Source: Syntrophobacter sp. SbD2 (lineage in GTDB: Bacteria; Desulfobacterota; Syntrophobacteria; Syntrophobacterales; Syntrophobacteraceae). Taken from it: DNA of 7,793 nt. A program made the position numbers and the translations under genes. This document shows positions 1 to 6,933 of this stretch, piece by piece. The DNA is taken from positions 2,308 to 10,100 of the forward strand of contig OMSV01000031.1 of NCBI GenBank assembly GCA_900290385.1, in the 5' to 3' direction. Under the pieces are notes generated by a model that was not told the origin of the DNA, did not search any database, and saw only the letters and a list, made by a program, of their open reading frames with translations. Each line of letters begins with the position of its first letter. The stretch's first letter is position 1.

Positions 1-735
1 CTCTGAAACCGAATCTACAACAAGACCTATCAAGACCGGTCTCCCGTTCCGTGAGAGGTCAAGGACGATTATGCAACTGCGATCCGTGTATTCGGAACCC
101 TGGATACCCAGTTTAGTGCGCAGGTCCGCCACGGGAACAATTTTGCCTCGAAGATTTATAACGCCTTTCACGAATGGAGGGGCCTGGGGCATGGGAGTAA
201 TCGACATTACCTCTATGATTTCCTTCACCTTCATTATTGAAATCCCATAACCCTCTTTGGCTAGCGAAAAGGTCAGATATTTACCGGTTTTGCGCTCGCA
301 ATTCAACCGCAGCAGCTCCTTCTGCTTCTCTTCGGTAACGTCCATGATAATGCCGGTAACGAATTCGATCTGGCCATCCTCCTCGCAGACAATCTGGCCC
401 CACTCTCTGATCCAGAGGATATCGCCGTTTCTGGCCCGGACCCTGTACTCCCTCATATAGGTCTTGTCGCCCTTGAGCGCCTGTTTGAAGACTTGCTTTA
501 TATGCGCCTGGTCTTCTTCTATAACCAAATCCGTCCATATAACGGTTTTTGAATTAAAATCGTGCCTGCTATAGCCTATCAGGCCCTCGATCTGGTCTCC
601 TAAAAAGTCACTGGTGCCATCTCTGTAGCCTTTAAAAGCTGCGTTCCAAACTTTGGTTGTTTTCCCTGACTCCGCAACTGCCTGTTTTTCCATTGTCCCA
701 AGTCTCCCTGCTTGCGTTGCACCATCGTGATACAT
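1..735 (-). CDS. PAS-CheW fusion signalling protein (C-terminus cut by window edge)
   Basis: Cytosolic adaptor protein; 245 residues are visible and there is no signal peptide or membrane segment. Residues about 33-135 form a PAS domain of the PAS_3 type: GLIGYSRHDF near 51-60, EYRVRARNGDILWIREWG near 96-113, and the closing GIIMDVTEEKQ near 128-138. From about 152 a CheW domain follows, with the hallmark GVINLRGKIVPVADLR at 191-206. About the last 50 residues of a normal CheW domain are missing at position 1. CheW domains couple chemoreceptors to the kinase CheA; the PAS domain presumably adds a sensory or dimerisation input, which is inference. The ATG at 735 was chosen for its well-spaced GAGGA. 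An in-frame ATG at 693 (MEKQAVAES) is an alternative with a weaker GGGAG, and in-frame ATGs at 813 and 939 lack good binding sites. It diverges from a response regulator, a likely functional partner. Confidence 0.88.
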   Translation of the reverse strand, partial: MYHDGATQAGRLGTMEKQAVAESGKTTKVWNAAFKGYRDGTSDFLGDQIEGLIGYSRHDFNSKTVIWTDLVIEEDQAHIKQVFKQALKGDKTYMREYRVRARNGDILWIREWGQIVCEEDGQIEFVTGIIMDVTEEKQKELLRLNCERKTGKYLTFSLAKEGYGISIMKVKEIIEVMSITPMPQAPPFVKGVINLRGKIVPVADLRTKLGIQGSEYTDRSCIIVLDLSRNGRPVLIGLVVDSVSE

Positions 736-1007
736 CGATTTCCTCACATATATTTGTTCGGCAAGTAATGCTGAAATCTTTAATCTTAAGAGCTTAATAT
801 CCGGTTTCCGCATCGCTGATTCATGGGCAACAACCAACTTGCCGGTCCTTCCATTATCGTTTACTATTACCGGCAGACTTTTGTGCATTCGGATGTTGTT
901 TCCGATCTGCGCACTATTGCCGCCCGGATTCCCAATCATAGATTGGCCTTGGTTCGCCTTGGGGCGCGGTCTGTTTTTGTCTTTGTCCTGTTTGGAGGAT
1001 AAGACCG
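736..1007. other. Divergent intergenic region between PAS-CheW and response regulator genes
   Basis: This 272-bp gap should hold promoters for both flanking genes. Positions about 745-800 are A+T-rich and lie just upstream of the leftward gene. For the rightward gene, TTGCCG at 917-922 and TAGATT at 939-944 with a 16-base spacer form a weak sigma-70-like candidate, each box matching the consensus at four of six bases. The leftward gene's frame is free of stops through most of the gap, to at least the ATG at 939, so part of it could encode a longer N-terminus. Confidence 0.4.
740..745 (-). promoter_or_regulatory. Ribosome binding site deciding the start of the PAS-CheW gene
   Basis: Read on the minus strand this is GAGGAA, with the GAGGA core five bases before the ATG at 735. 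The competing ATG at 693 has GGGAG about ten bases upstream. The better spacing favours 735, adding 14 residues (MYHDGATQAGRLGT) to the protein. Confidence 0.5.
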
Positions 1008-1532
1008 ATGGCTGACTCAGAACAAAAAGACAAATCTTTTGCCATTCTCATGATTGACGACGACGAGGAAGATTTTATGCTCGTTAATGAGGCCCTCAAA
1101 TCAAAGGGGATTAAAGTGGACCTCTACTGGGCCCAAGATGGCGATGAAGCGATGAATTTCCTGTTCCATAGGGGCGAATATGCGAATGTTCCAACTCCGA
1201 ATTTGATTCTGCTGGATTTAAACATGCCAGGAAAAGATGGCTTCGAGGTGCTCAGGGACCTGAAAGCGAACGCGGGGCTTCGAAAAATTCCCGTCGTAAT
1301 ACTTACCTCTTCCAGGGACCAAAGAAACGTCTCGCACGGATATAACATCGGAGCTAGCTCGTTTATGTTGAAGCCCTTGTCCTTTGACGAGATGGCCAAT
1401 GCGATGCAGTCTCTGTGCGAATACTGGTTCGCTTTGGTCCAACTGCCCAAAAGCCCTTCCGGCCGCGCTCGCAAGGCGGTAAGAAAAGCTCCGGCCGCGC
1501 CGGATTCACCAGGTTTTGAACCACTTCAGTAA
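1008..1532 (+). CDS. Single-domain response regulator (Rcp1/CheY-like receiver)
   Basis: A 174-residue receiver protein with no DNA-binding or enzymatic output domain. The acidic pocket is IDDDEEDF at 16-23. The phosphoacceptor is Asp70 in LLDLNMPGKDGFEVL. The conserved Thr100 (VILTSS) and Lys122 (MLKPL) are present, so phosphorylation chemistry should be intact. The HRGEY loop between the second helix and the phosphoacceptor strand, and the wide spacing between acidic pocket and Asp70, resemble regulators of the Rcp1 type that pair with phytochrome-like or hybrid kinases. Residues about 146-174 form a basic, Ala/Pro-rich tail that is probably disordered. GGAGG at 994-998, nine bases before the ATG, supports the start. 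It diverges from the PAS-CheW gene; no kinase is encoded in the window, so its partner is unknown. It presumably relays phosphate or binds a target protein, by analogy with CheY. Confidence 0.94.
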   Translation: MADSEQKDKSFAILMIDDDEEDFMLVNEALKSKGIKVDLYWAQDGDEAMNFLFHRGEYANVPTPNLILLDLNMPGKDGFEVLRDLKANAGLRKIPVVILTSSRDQRNVSHGYNIGASSFMLKPLSFDEMANAMQSLCEYWFALVQLPKSPSGRARKAVRKAPAAPDSPGFEPLQ

Positions 1533-1552
1533 AATTTTCTCTCTGACTTCAC

Positions 1553-1567
1553 GCCCCGCGTGGCGGG
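1553..1567. terminator. Weak hairpin between convergent genes
   Basis: CCCGC (1555-1559), loop GTG, GCGGG (1563-1567) form a short G+C-rich hairpin in the 105-bp gap between the response regulator and the convergent 5'-nucleotidase gene. No T-run follows on either strand, so intrinsic termination is doubtful. The rest of the gap shows nothing else I recognise. Confidence 0.25.
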
Positions 1568-1637
1568 AGGCCTGCTCCTTTGCTGTGACCCTTTCACTAT
1601 CTTGGTTTTTCCGCATCGCCCTATCTCGTGTCGCCCA

Positions 1638-3089
1638 TCACCGCATATCTTTGTCAGCGGCCTCTTTGGGCATGCACTCGGGATCGTGGGGCAGGCTGCC
1701 CCGACTGGAGCGCAGGAAGGCGGTCGGGGTCAGGTGCAGGAAATTTGAAACGCGTGCGGTGTAGATATCGGCATAGCGCTCGATCTGTCTTGCCAGATGG
1801 CTCTTGTCTATGCCGGTTCGCATGAGCAACCCCCAATTCCTGTTGAGAAGCTGCCCGGAAGCCTGTGCGATTGGGGCGATCCTGGAATCGATTTGCACTA
1901 TCCTGCCATGCAGCTCTGACATTTGCCGATGGAGGTCCCTGATTTTCAAGTTCTCACGCGGCCCATATCCGTGCTGAATACGCTGAGCGGCCAGCCGGAG
2001 CGAGCAGTATTGGGCCTCCAAGCGCTCCTTGGTCTCCATCAGCGCGCTCAGTTCCGCCTGTTTGGTCTGAAATGCGTCAACCGCCGCGATCTCATCCTCA
2101 AGCTCTCGGACCACCAGGGCGGTTCGCCACCTCGAAATGCTCTTCGAAATATTTACGTCCGTAAATATGTGGTCCCCAACATACATAAGCTCTTCGCCGG
2201 AAAGACCCAGGCTTTCTTCAACGAGCGGGGCATTCGCACCGAGGTAGATGTGGCCCGGACTCAGAGGGCCTCGGTGCTCGCGAAGAAGGCCCTCGGCATT
2301 GACCACCTCGAAGGCCGGCATTGGGAGGGTGAAAAAATCGGGCTTTCTCGCCCCGATAATTATTATATCGAACAGGTCGCGCCACTTAAGGGATTTTGGC
2401 AGGAAAGGGTCGAACGCGAAACTCAGTATCGGTTGGACATAAGACCATTCGGAATTGGTTATAAGAAGCAACTTCTTGCCGGACTTTTTCTGGTCAAGAA
2501 GGGCCAGGGGGATTTCGTCGTCAGGTTCGACGAACTCAGCCGGGTTGGCGAGGATTTCGGCCTTGAGCCGTCCTTCCATGTGAGCCTCATCAGACGCACG
2601 TCTCACTCGCCTGAAGATCTCCTCGTAGCCAATGCAGCCGTGCAGTACCCCGGAATCAAGCAAATCAACAAGCTGCATGAAGATGCTTGCCTCAGAGATG
2701 GAGAAAAGTGTGTTCAGAAAATGCCACCGGGGCTCGCTGAGGTCCACGAGTGTGCGCTGATAGACCCTGCGCAGCTCTTCGAATTCGAGCGGTTTTGTCC
2801 CGTGGAATGATCGTTTTATGTAACCGAACCGGTTTGCCTTGACAATGTTACCCAGGTGCGTGTCGATCACAAGTCCGCGCATCGCAAGATCCGGGTCGAA
2901 TTCCAGGGCTTCCAAACTCCATCCCGTCAGGCGGAGTCCCTCTTTTATATAGTTATAAGCGCGGTGCTCCCAGGACCTCATACGATAATGGACGAGCGTA
3001 TAGTCCATATCGTATCCGATTGCGCGGATCGCGTTCAGATTGAGCGTTCGATTGCAGAAGATTCCGCGAATATTGAGATTGCAGTTCAT
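1638..3089 (-). CDS. HAD-superfamily 5'-nucleotidase, cN-II / HAD-IG type
   Basis: A 483-residue soluble phosphatase-like protein of the purine 5'-nucleotidase family. All four HAD motifs are visible: motif I IGYDMDYTLVHY with nucleophile Asp27 and Asp29; motif II LLLITNSEW with Thr211; motif III ARKPDFF with Lys249; motif IV YVGDHIFTDV with Asp306 and Asp311 for Mg2+. The N-terminal IFCNRTLNLNAIRAIGYD is typical of the bacterial group. Residues about 325-420 are charged and helical, probably coiled coil, ahead of the characteristic YADIYTARVSNFLH and RSSRGSLPHD segments near the C-terminus. Length fits the family. Characterised relatives dephosphorylate IMP and GMP; the substrate here cannot be read from sequence. 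An in-frame TGA directly precedes the ATG, fixing the start, although the ribosome binding site is weak. The gene diverges from the GH57 gene and converges on the response regulator. Confidence 0.92.
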   Translation of the reverse strand: MNCNLNIRGIFCNRTLNLNAIRAIGYDMDYTLVHYRMRSWEHRAYNYIKEGLRLTGWSLEALEFDPDLAMRGLVIDTHLGNIVKANRFGYIKRSFHGTKPLEFEELRRVYQRTLVDLSEPRWHFLNTLFSISEASIFMQLVDLLDSGVLHGCIGYEEIFRRVRRASDEAHMEGRLKAEILANPAEFVEPDDEIPLALLDQKKSGKKLLLITNSEWSYVQPILSFAFDPFLPKSLKWRDLFDIIIIGARKPDFFTLPMPAFEVVNAEGLLREHRGPLSPGHIYLGANAPLVEESLGLSGEELMYVGDHIFTDVNISKSISRWRTALVVRELEDEIAAVDAFQTKQAELSALMETKERLEAQYCSLRLAAQRIQHGYGPRENLKIRDLHRQMSELHGRIVQIDSRIAPIAQASGQLLNRNWGLLMRTGIDKSHLARQIERYADIYTARVSNFLHLTPTAFLRSSRGSLPHDPECMPKEAADKDMR

Positions 3090-3258
3090 TCACGATCCAA
3101 TCGGTCAATAACCCGCTGCCGTCGTAAAATACGCAAAGGACGCTGGAAAAGAGCAATTGCAAGCGGTACAATTAACATTCGTGTTGTGAAGCAACGATAT
3201 ATCGAGCATTGCCGGATTGTCTTTACCTGGATTTATTCTAACCGGAAACCGGGACTAG
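3090..3258. promoter_or_regulatory. Divergent promoter region between 5'-nucleotidase and GH57 genes
   Basis: This 169-bp gap is richer in A+T than the flanking genes and must serve both if they have their own promoters. For the rightward gene, TTGCCG (3209-3214) and TTTATT (3232-3237) with a 17-base spacer are a weak sigma-70-like candidate, implying a very short leader. Two perfect palindromes lie in the gap: GCAATTGC (3153-3160) and CGATATATCG (3195-3204). Either could be an operator half or chance. Confidence 0.4.
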
Positions 3259-5805
3259 ATGAAGAATTCGTCTGAAAAAAAATACGTTTGTGTTCATGCA
3301 CATTTCTATCAACCTCCCCGCGAAAATCCCTGGACCGAGGAAATCGAGCGTGAGGATTCCGCAGCCCCTTATCATGACTGGAACCAACGCATCAACCTCG
3401 AATGCTATCGGGCAAACACGGCGGCGCGCCTTGTCGATCACCAGAATCGAATTCTGGGGTTGATGAACAATTACAGGCATCTAAGCTTCAATTTCGGCCC
3501 CACCCTGATGTACTGGCTCGAGCGCCACGATCCCTGGGTTTACCAGGCTATTCTGGAAGCCGACCGTCAAAGCCTGGAGGCGTGCGGGAGTCACGGCAAC
3601 GCCATAGCGCAGGTCTATAACCACATCATAATGCCTTTGGCAAATCAGCGCGACAAGCTCACCCAGATCCGATGGGGGATTCGCGATTTCGAGCACCGCT
3701 TCGGCAGGCGTCCCGAGGGGATGTGGCTGGCCGAAACGGCCGTTGACAGGGCCACGCTTTTGCTCCTGGCAGAGGCTGGAATAAAATTCACCATCCTGTC
3801 TCCCCAACAGGCGGCGCGGTGGCGTTTTCGCAAGGACGAGACTCAGTGGAGGGATGCCGCCGGCGGAACGATTCCCAGCGGACGCGCCTATCGTTATTCC
3901 TGCGGCGGGAGCAAACATATCAACATTTTTTTCTACGACTCCTCCCTTGCGCACGGTGTTGCTTTCGGCCGGTTACTCGATCACAGCTCCATGTTCCTCG
4001 AACAGATCGACAGGACATGGTCCTTGCGCGACCCCCTCAGAGGGGAACCCTGGCTGGTTAACGTAGCCACGGACGGAGAATCCTACGGGCATCATTTCAG
4101 ATTCGGCGACATGGCTCTTGCCGCCGCTTTTGAGGAACTGAAGCGCAATAGCTCGGCTGAGATAGTCAATTATGGGTGGTTCTTGTCCCGGTTCCCGGTC
4201 GTCGCCGAGGTTGAAATACTCGAACGAACGGCGTGGAGCTGCGCTCATGGACTTGGGCGGTGGAGCAGCGACTGCGGCTGCCATCTTGCAGGCGGACCTG
4301 GCTGGACTCAAAAATGGAGAGCACCTCTGCGCAGAGCACTCGAATATGTTCGAGACAATCTGGCCGTTCATTTCGAAACTCAGATGGCCAACCTGTGCGC
4401 AGACCCTTGGGGCGCCAGGGACGAATATATCGATTTAATCCTGGACAGAAAGAATCACCTGGCCCCGTTTGTCGAAAAACACCTCAGGGGCGGGTCGCGC
4501 TCATCCAACGTCTCACGGTTCCTGGAGCTTTTGGAGATGCAGCGGTTTTCGCTTTTGATGTTCACCTCCTGCGGTTGGTTTTTCGATGAAATCAGCCAGC
4601 TTGAGTCGGTCCTGATTCTCAAGTACGCCGCCATGGCGATCCGGCTTGCCGAAAAGACGGGATCAACACCGCTTGACCCGGAGTTTCTCAGGTTGTTGGA
4701 GCTTGCGCCCAGCAACCTGCCCGAATACGGAAACGGCGCAAACGTTTTTCTCCGCGAGATCAAGCCCAAGGTGTTCGGCAGGGCAAAGGCGGCGGCAAAT
4801 TACGCCATACAGTCTCTCGCCACGTCCGCTCAGCGAGAGTTCCGGATATGTGCATACAGCATCCTGCCCCAAAAGGAGGAGGATTTAGGGACGAGTCCGG
4901 TGAGGTGCCTCTACGGCTTGGTTTCCATTAAAGACGACAGAACACTGGACACAGAGGATTTTCTTTACGCGGTCACACATTTTGGCGGGCTGGATTTCCG
5001 ATGTTCGGTGAAGCCCTATCTGAATGAGGGCGAGTATGAATCCGTTCTTGCCGCCCTACAGGATTCCATCGAAGAGCAAAATACGATCAAGATCGTGCGA
5101 GTGCTGGATGACAAATTCGGTACCGGTTATTTCGGACTCGAAGACGTTCTGAAGGACCTGAGGGCCTCGATTGCGTTGGACATAAGCCGCAAAACATTCG
5201 GCAGCTACGCAGATCTTCAGCGGAGCCTGTTCAATACATACAAGCCACTCCTCTTGTCACTCAGGCAATGGGGAATAGAAATTCCAGGCGATCTTCGGGT
5301 TTCAATCCAGCGGGTCCTTAGCGAAGAGGTGGAAAGCCTGGTGCAAAACATCCTGATGCATGACGCTGAGCACGTCTCTACGGATGCGCCATGGGATTCT
5401 GCCGACTTTTTTTTCCGCGTGCACATGGCCAGGCTCAACTCCCTTCAGGAAGAGGCAAAATCATGGGGCGTTTCGCTCAATCTGGTGGAAATTTCCGAAA
5501 GGCTGGGGTTGTTCATGGTGAGGATCTTGTCCAGGCTGACCCGAATCTTCGACGAGGCAGATGCGGGGCGATTTTTCCGGCTGCTTACGCTTTGCCGCGC
5601 ATTGGCGATCTGGCCGAAGACCTGGAAGCTGCAGACGCTCTTTTTCCAGTTTGTAACCAAAGGAGTTGAAAACCCGACGCTCTTAACAAAAATTGTCCGG
5701 ATTGAAGATTTTGTAGATGAACTCGACGGAATGCTCAATTGCCGGTTTTCGCGAATTTTGCGCCGCAGCTCCCTGCCGCTTACCCGCGCGGCACATCTGA
5801 GCTGA
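3259..5805 (+). CDS. Glycoside hydrolase family 57 protein with DUF3536 C-terminal region
   Basis: An 848-residue protein with no signal peptide, so probably a cytoplasmic enzyme acting on alpha-glucans such as glycogen; this substrate is inferred from the GH57 family. The N-terminal catalytic barrel spans about residues 9-310. Conserved region 1 is VHAHFYQPPRENPW (12-25). GSHGNAIAQVYNHIIMPL (110-127) corresponds to region 2. The presumed nucleophile is Glu159 in GMWLAETAVD, and the presumed acid/base is Asp272 in VATDGESYGHH. The segment WSCAHGLGRWSSDCGC (326-341) is a hallmark of DUF3536 proteins, whose long, mostly helical C-terminal half has no known function. An in-frame TAG immediately precedes the ATG, so this is the longest start; the binding site, GGGA four bases before the ATG, is weak. 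It lies alone, with no glycogen-metabolism genes nearby in the window. Automated annotations often call such proteins alpha-amylase/alpha-mannosidase, which is not proven for this subgroup. Confidence 0.92.
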   Translation: MKNSSEKKYVCVHAHFYQPPRENPWTEEIEREDSAAPYHDWNQRINLECYRANTAARLVDHQNRILGLMNNYRHLSFNFGPTLMYWLERHDPWVYQAILEADRQSLEACGSHGNAIAQVYNHIIMPLANQRDKLTQIRWGIRDFEHRFGRRPEGMWLAETAVDRATLLLLAEAGIKFTILSPQQAARWRFRKDETQWRDAAGGTIPSGRAYRYSCGGSKHINIFFYDSSLAHGVAFGRLLDHSSMFLEQIDRTWSLRDPLRGEPWLVNVATDGESYGHHFRFGDMALAAAFEELKRNSSAEIVNYGWFLSRFPVVAEVEILERTAWSCAHGLGRWSSDCGCHLAGGPGWTQKWRAPLRRALEYVRDNLAVHFETQMANLCADPWGARDEYIDLILDRKNHLAPFVEKHLRGGSRSSNVSRFLELLEMQRFSLLMFTSCGWFFDEISQLESVLILKYAAMAIRLAEKTGSTPLDPEFLRLLELAPSNLPEYGNGANVFLREIKPKVFGRAKAAANYAIQSLATSAQREFRICAYSILPQKEEDLGTSPVRCLYGLVSIKDDRTLDTEDFLYAVTHFGGLDFRCSVKPYLNEGEYESVLAALQDSIEEQNTIKIVRVLDDKFGTGYFGLEDVLKDLRASIALDISRKTFGSYADLQRSLFNTYKPLLLSLRQWGIEIPGDLRVSIQRVLSEEVESLVQNILMHDAEHVSTDAPWDSADFFFRVHMARLNSLQEEAKSWGVSLNLVEISERLGLFMVRILSRLTRIFDEADAGRFFRLLTLCRALAIWPKTWKLQTLFFQFVTKGVENPTLLTKIVRIEDFVDELDGMLNCRFSRILRRSSLPLTRAAHLS

Positions 5806-5814
5806 AGGAAGGGT

Positions 5815-5837
5815 GAAGGGTGTGTTTTTCCCTTTTT
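5815..5837 (+). terminator. Possible weak terminator after the GH57 gene
   Basis: GAAGGG (5815-5820) can pair with CCCTTT (5830-5835), with one G-T pair and a nine-base loop, followed by a pyrimidine-rich TTCTCTCTTC stretch. The stem is short and poor in G+C, so confidence is low. It sits ten bases after the GH57 stop codon. Confidence 0.27.
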
Positions 5838-5867
5838 CTCTCTTCTACCTTGATTCTTTCAACGGTA

Positions 5868-5919
5868 TTGAATATCGCCCCCGAACCATATTAGTATTAC
5901 GGATAGTTCGAGATATACT
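5868..5919 (+). promoter_or_regulatory. Candidate promoter for the CooT-family gene
   Basis: TTGAAT (5868-5873) and TAGTAT (5892-5897) are separated by 18 bases and each match the sigma-70 boxes at four of six positions. A better -10-like box, TATACT (5914-5919), lies closer to the gene but lacks a good -35 partner. An independent promoter is plausible because the gene follows a 142-bp gap. Confidence 0.3.
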
Positions 5920-5947
5920 TGGAATCCAACTCATCAGGAGCTGAATA

Positions 5948-6133
5948 ATGTGTGAAGCAAATGCTTACTTGTTAAAGGAAGGGAAAGAGCAACTCATCAT
6001 GGAAGCGGTTGACAAAGTCGAAAACGAGGGGGACCATATCAAGATCGAAAATATCTTCGGTGAGCAAAAAATGGTCCAAGGGCGAATTCTCAGCATGTCC
6101 CTCGTGAATCACAGGATAGTGATCGAAGCTTAG
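5948..6133 (+). CDS. CooT-family nickel-binding protein
   Basis: A 61-residue protein starting MCEANAYLLKEGKEQLIMEA, with the middle motif VENEGDHIKIENIFGEQK and the end SLVNHRIVIEA. This is the full-length pattern of the CooT family (PF10133), small beta-rich homodimers. In Rhodospirillum rubrum CooT, Cys2 of each monomer binds one Ni(II) at the dimer interface and the protein takes part in maturing the Ni-Fe-S carbon monoxide dehydrogenase. Cys2 is present here and is the only cysteine. AGGAG at 5936-5940, seven bases before the ATG, makes the start secure. No CODH, CooC or CooJ gene is in the window, so this is an orphan copy whose nickel client is unknown; many anaerobes carry such stand-alone copies. 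It converges on the TrmJ-like gene, leaving a 50-bp gap with no convincing terminator. I gave no gene symbol because the role is unproven outside a coo operon. Confidence 0.92.
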   Translation: MCEANAYLLKEGKEQLIMEAVDKVENEGDHIKIENIFGEQKMVQGRILSMSLVNHRIVIEA

Positions 6134-6183
6134 AGCGCCTCACCTCCTTGATGGGCAAAATGTGCGAGGTCCGTGCAGGGCCT

Positions 6184-6933
6184 TTATTTTTCTTCCTGCG
6201 GGGCGCTTGGAGTTTTTCGAAAACAGTACCAGTCTATCTGCCTGCAAATGCCCCGAATCAGGTGCACATCACGCCCGCGGAGCTGCATTCTGCTGAAAAA
6301 CCGCCTGATGCTCTTCATCCAGTAATCGGGATTTTCACGGTTTATGAAATTTATCTTCGTCAGCGTATCCTTGAGCTGCACGTACATGGCTTCGAGTTCG
6401 CCGCGGGTTGCAAGGCGCGGAGTAAACCCCTCCTTTTTTTCGGATGTGGCGGTGAAAACCTCATAAACCATTATCATGACGGCCTGCGCCAGGTTTATGG
6501 AAGAAAATTCGGCTGTCGGTATGGTAACCAGAGCATCGCAGTACCTGATATGTTCATTGGCCAGTCCGCTTGCCTCGGGGCCGAAAACCAGCGCGACATG
6601 GTTTTTCCGGCTGATGGGTATAAGTTCCATGGCAAGTTGCCGGGGATTTTTCACGAACTGGCGCTGGGAGCCAGTTCGGGCGGTACTTCCAACCACGTAC
6701 TGAAATGTTTTAAGCGCATCTTCGAGCCGGCCGTGGACCTCGATGCCCAAAACGAGGTCTTCTGCATGGTGAGTGGCCATCCTTAAAATTCGCGTAAGAT
6801 CGCAGTCAGCCGGATTTACGAGCAGGAATCGCGAGATTCCCATATTCTTGGCCGCCCGAACCGCTGCGCCTATGTTTTCCGGATAATGAGGCTCGTTGAG
6901 CACAACGGCTATATGTTCGAGGTCGATTTTCAT
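6184..6933 (-). CDS. trmJ: TrmJ-type tRNA (cytidine/uridine-2'-O-)-methyltransferase (SPOUT class)
   Basis: A 249-residue protein with the three SPOUT/SpoU motifs in order. Motif 1 is PENIGAAVRAAKNMG (18-32), carrying Asn20 and catalytic Arg26. Motif 2 is LVFGPEASGLANEH (115-128). Motif 3 is IPTAEFSSINLAQAV (138-152), which with motif 2 builds the trefoil knot that binds S-adenosylmethionine. Length and the C-terminal helix with RDVHLIRGICRQI fit TrmJ, which methylates the ribose of tRNA position 32, rather than TrmL or TrmH. It could instead be another TrmH-family rRNA/tRNA methyltransferase, so the exact target is inferred. An in-frame TAG two codons upstream makes the ATG at 6933 the earliest possible start; the binding site is poor. 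It lies 134 bp downstream of the dehydratase-like gene on the same strand and could be cotranscribed with it, although a housekeeping role independent of that enzyme is expected. Confidence 0.88.
   Translation of the reverse strand: MKIDLEHIAVVLNEPHYPENIGAAVRAAKNMGISRFLLVNPADCDLTRILRMATHHAEDLVLGIEVHGRLEDALKTFQYVVGSTARTGSQRQFVKNPRQLAMELIPISRKNHVALVFGPEASGLANEHIRYCDALVTIPTAEFSSINLAQAVMIMVYEVFTATSEKKEGFTPRLATRGELEAMYVQLKDTLTKINFINRENPDYWMKSIRRFFSRMQLRGRDVHLIRGICRQIDWYCFRKTPSAPQEEK

Noticed and set aside
281..538. An 85-codon leftward open frame within the PAS-CheW gene
   Set aside because: It is in a different frame of the same strand and overlaps the clear PAS domain; it shows no recognisable protein pattern.
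1923..2810. A 295-codon rightward open frame antisense to the 5'-nucleotidase gene
   Set aside because: It lies entirely opposite a gene with all HAD motifs, and its translation shows no recognisable domain; it is a mirror of codon bias.
2856..3275. A 139-codon rightward open frame covering the start of the 5'-nucleotidase and the divergent gap
   Set aside because: It overlaps motif I of the nucleotidase on the opposite strand and the start of the GH57 gene, and has no domain signature.
5808..5821. Tandem copy of the 7-base unit GAAGGGT after the GH57 stop codon
   Set aside because: Only two copies in a purine-rich tail; too short to call a repeat feature.
6175..6200. GCAGG/CCTGC pairing around the trmJ stop codon as a bidirectional terminator
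   Set aside because: Only five base pairs with a 16-base loop that contains the T-run rather than preceding it; not convincing.
6148..6786. A 212-codon rightward open frame antisense to trmJ
   Set aside because: The opposite strand carries the three SPOUT motifs in order; this frame shows no family pattern and has no good ribosome binding site.
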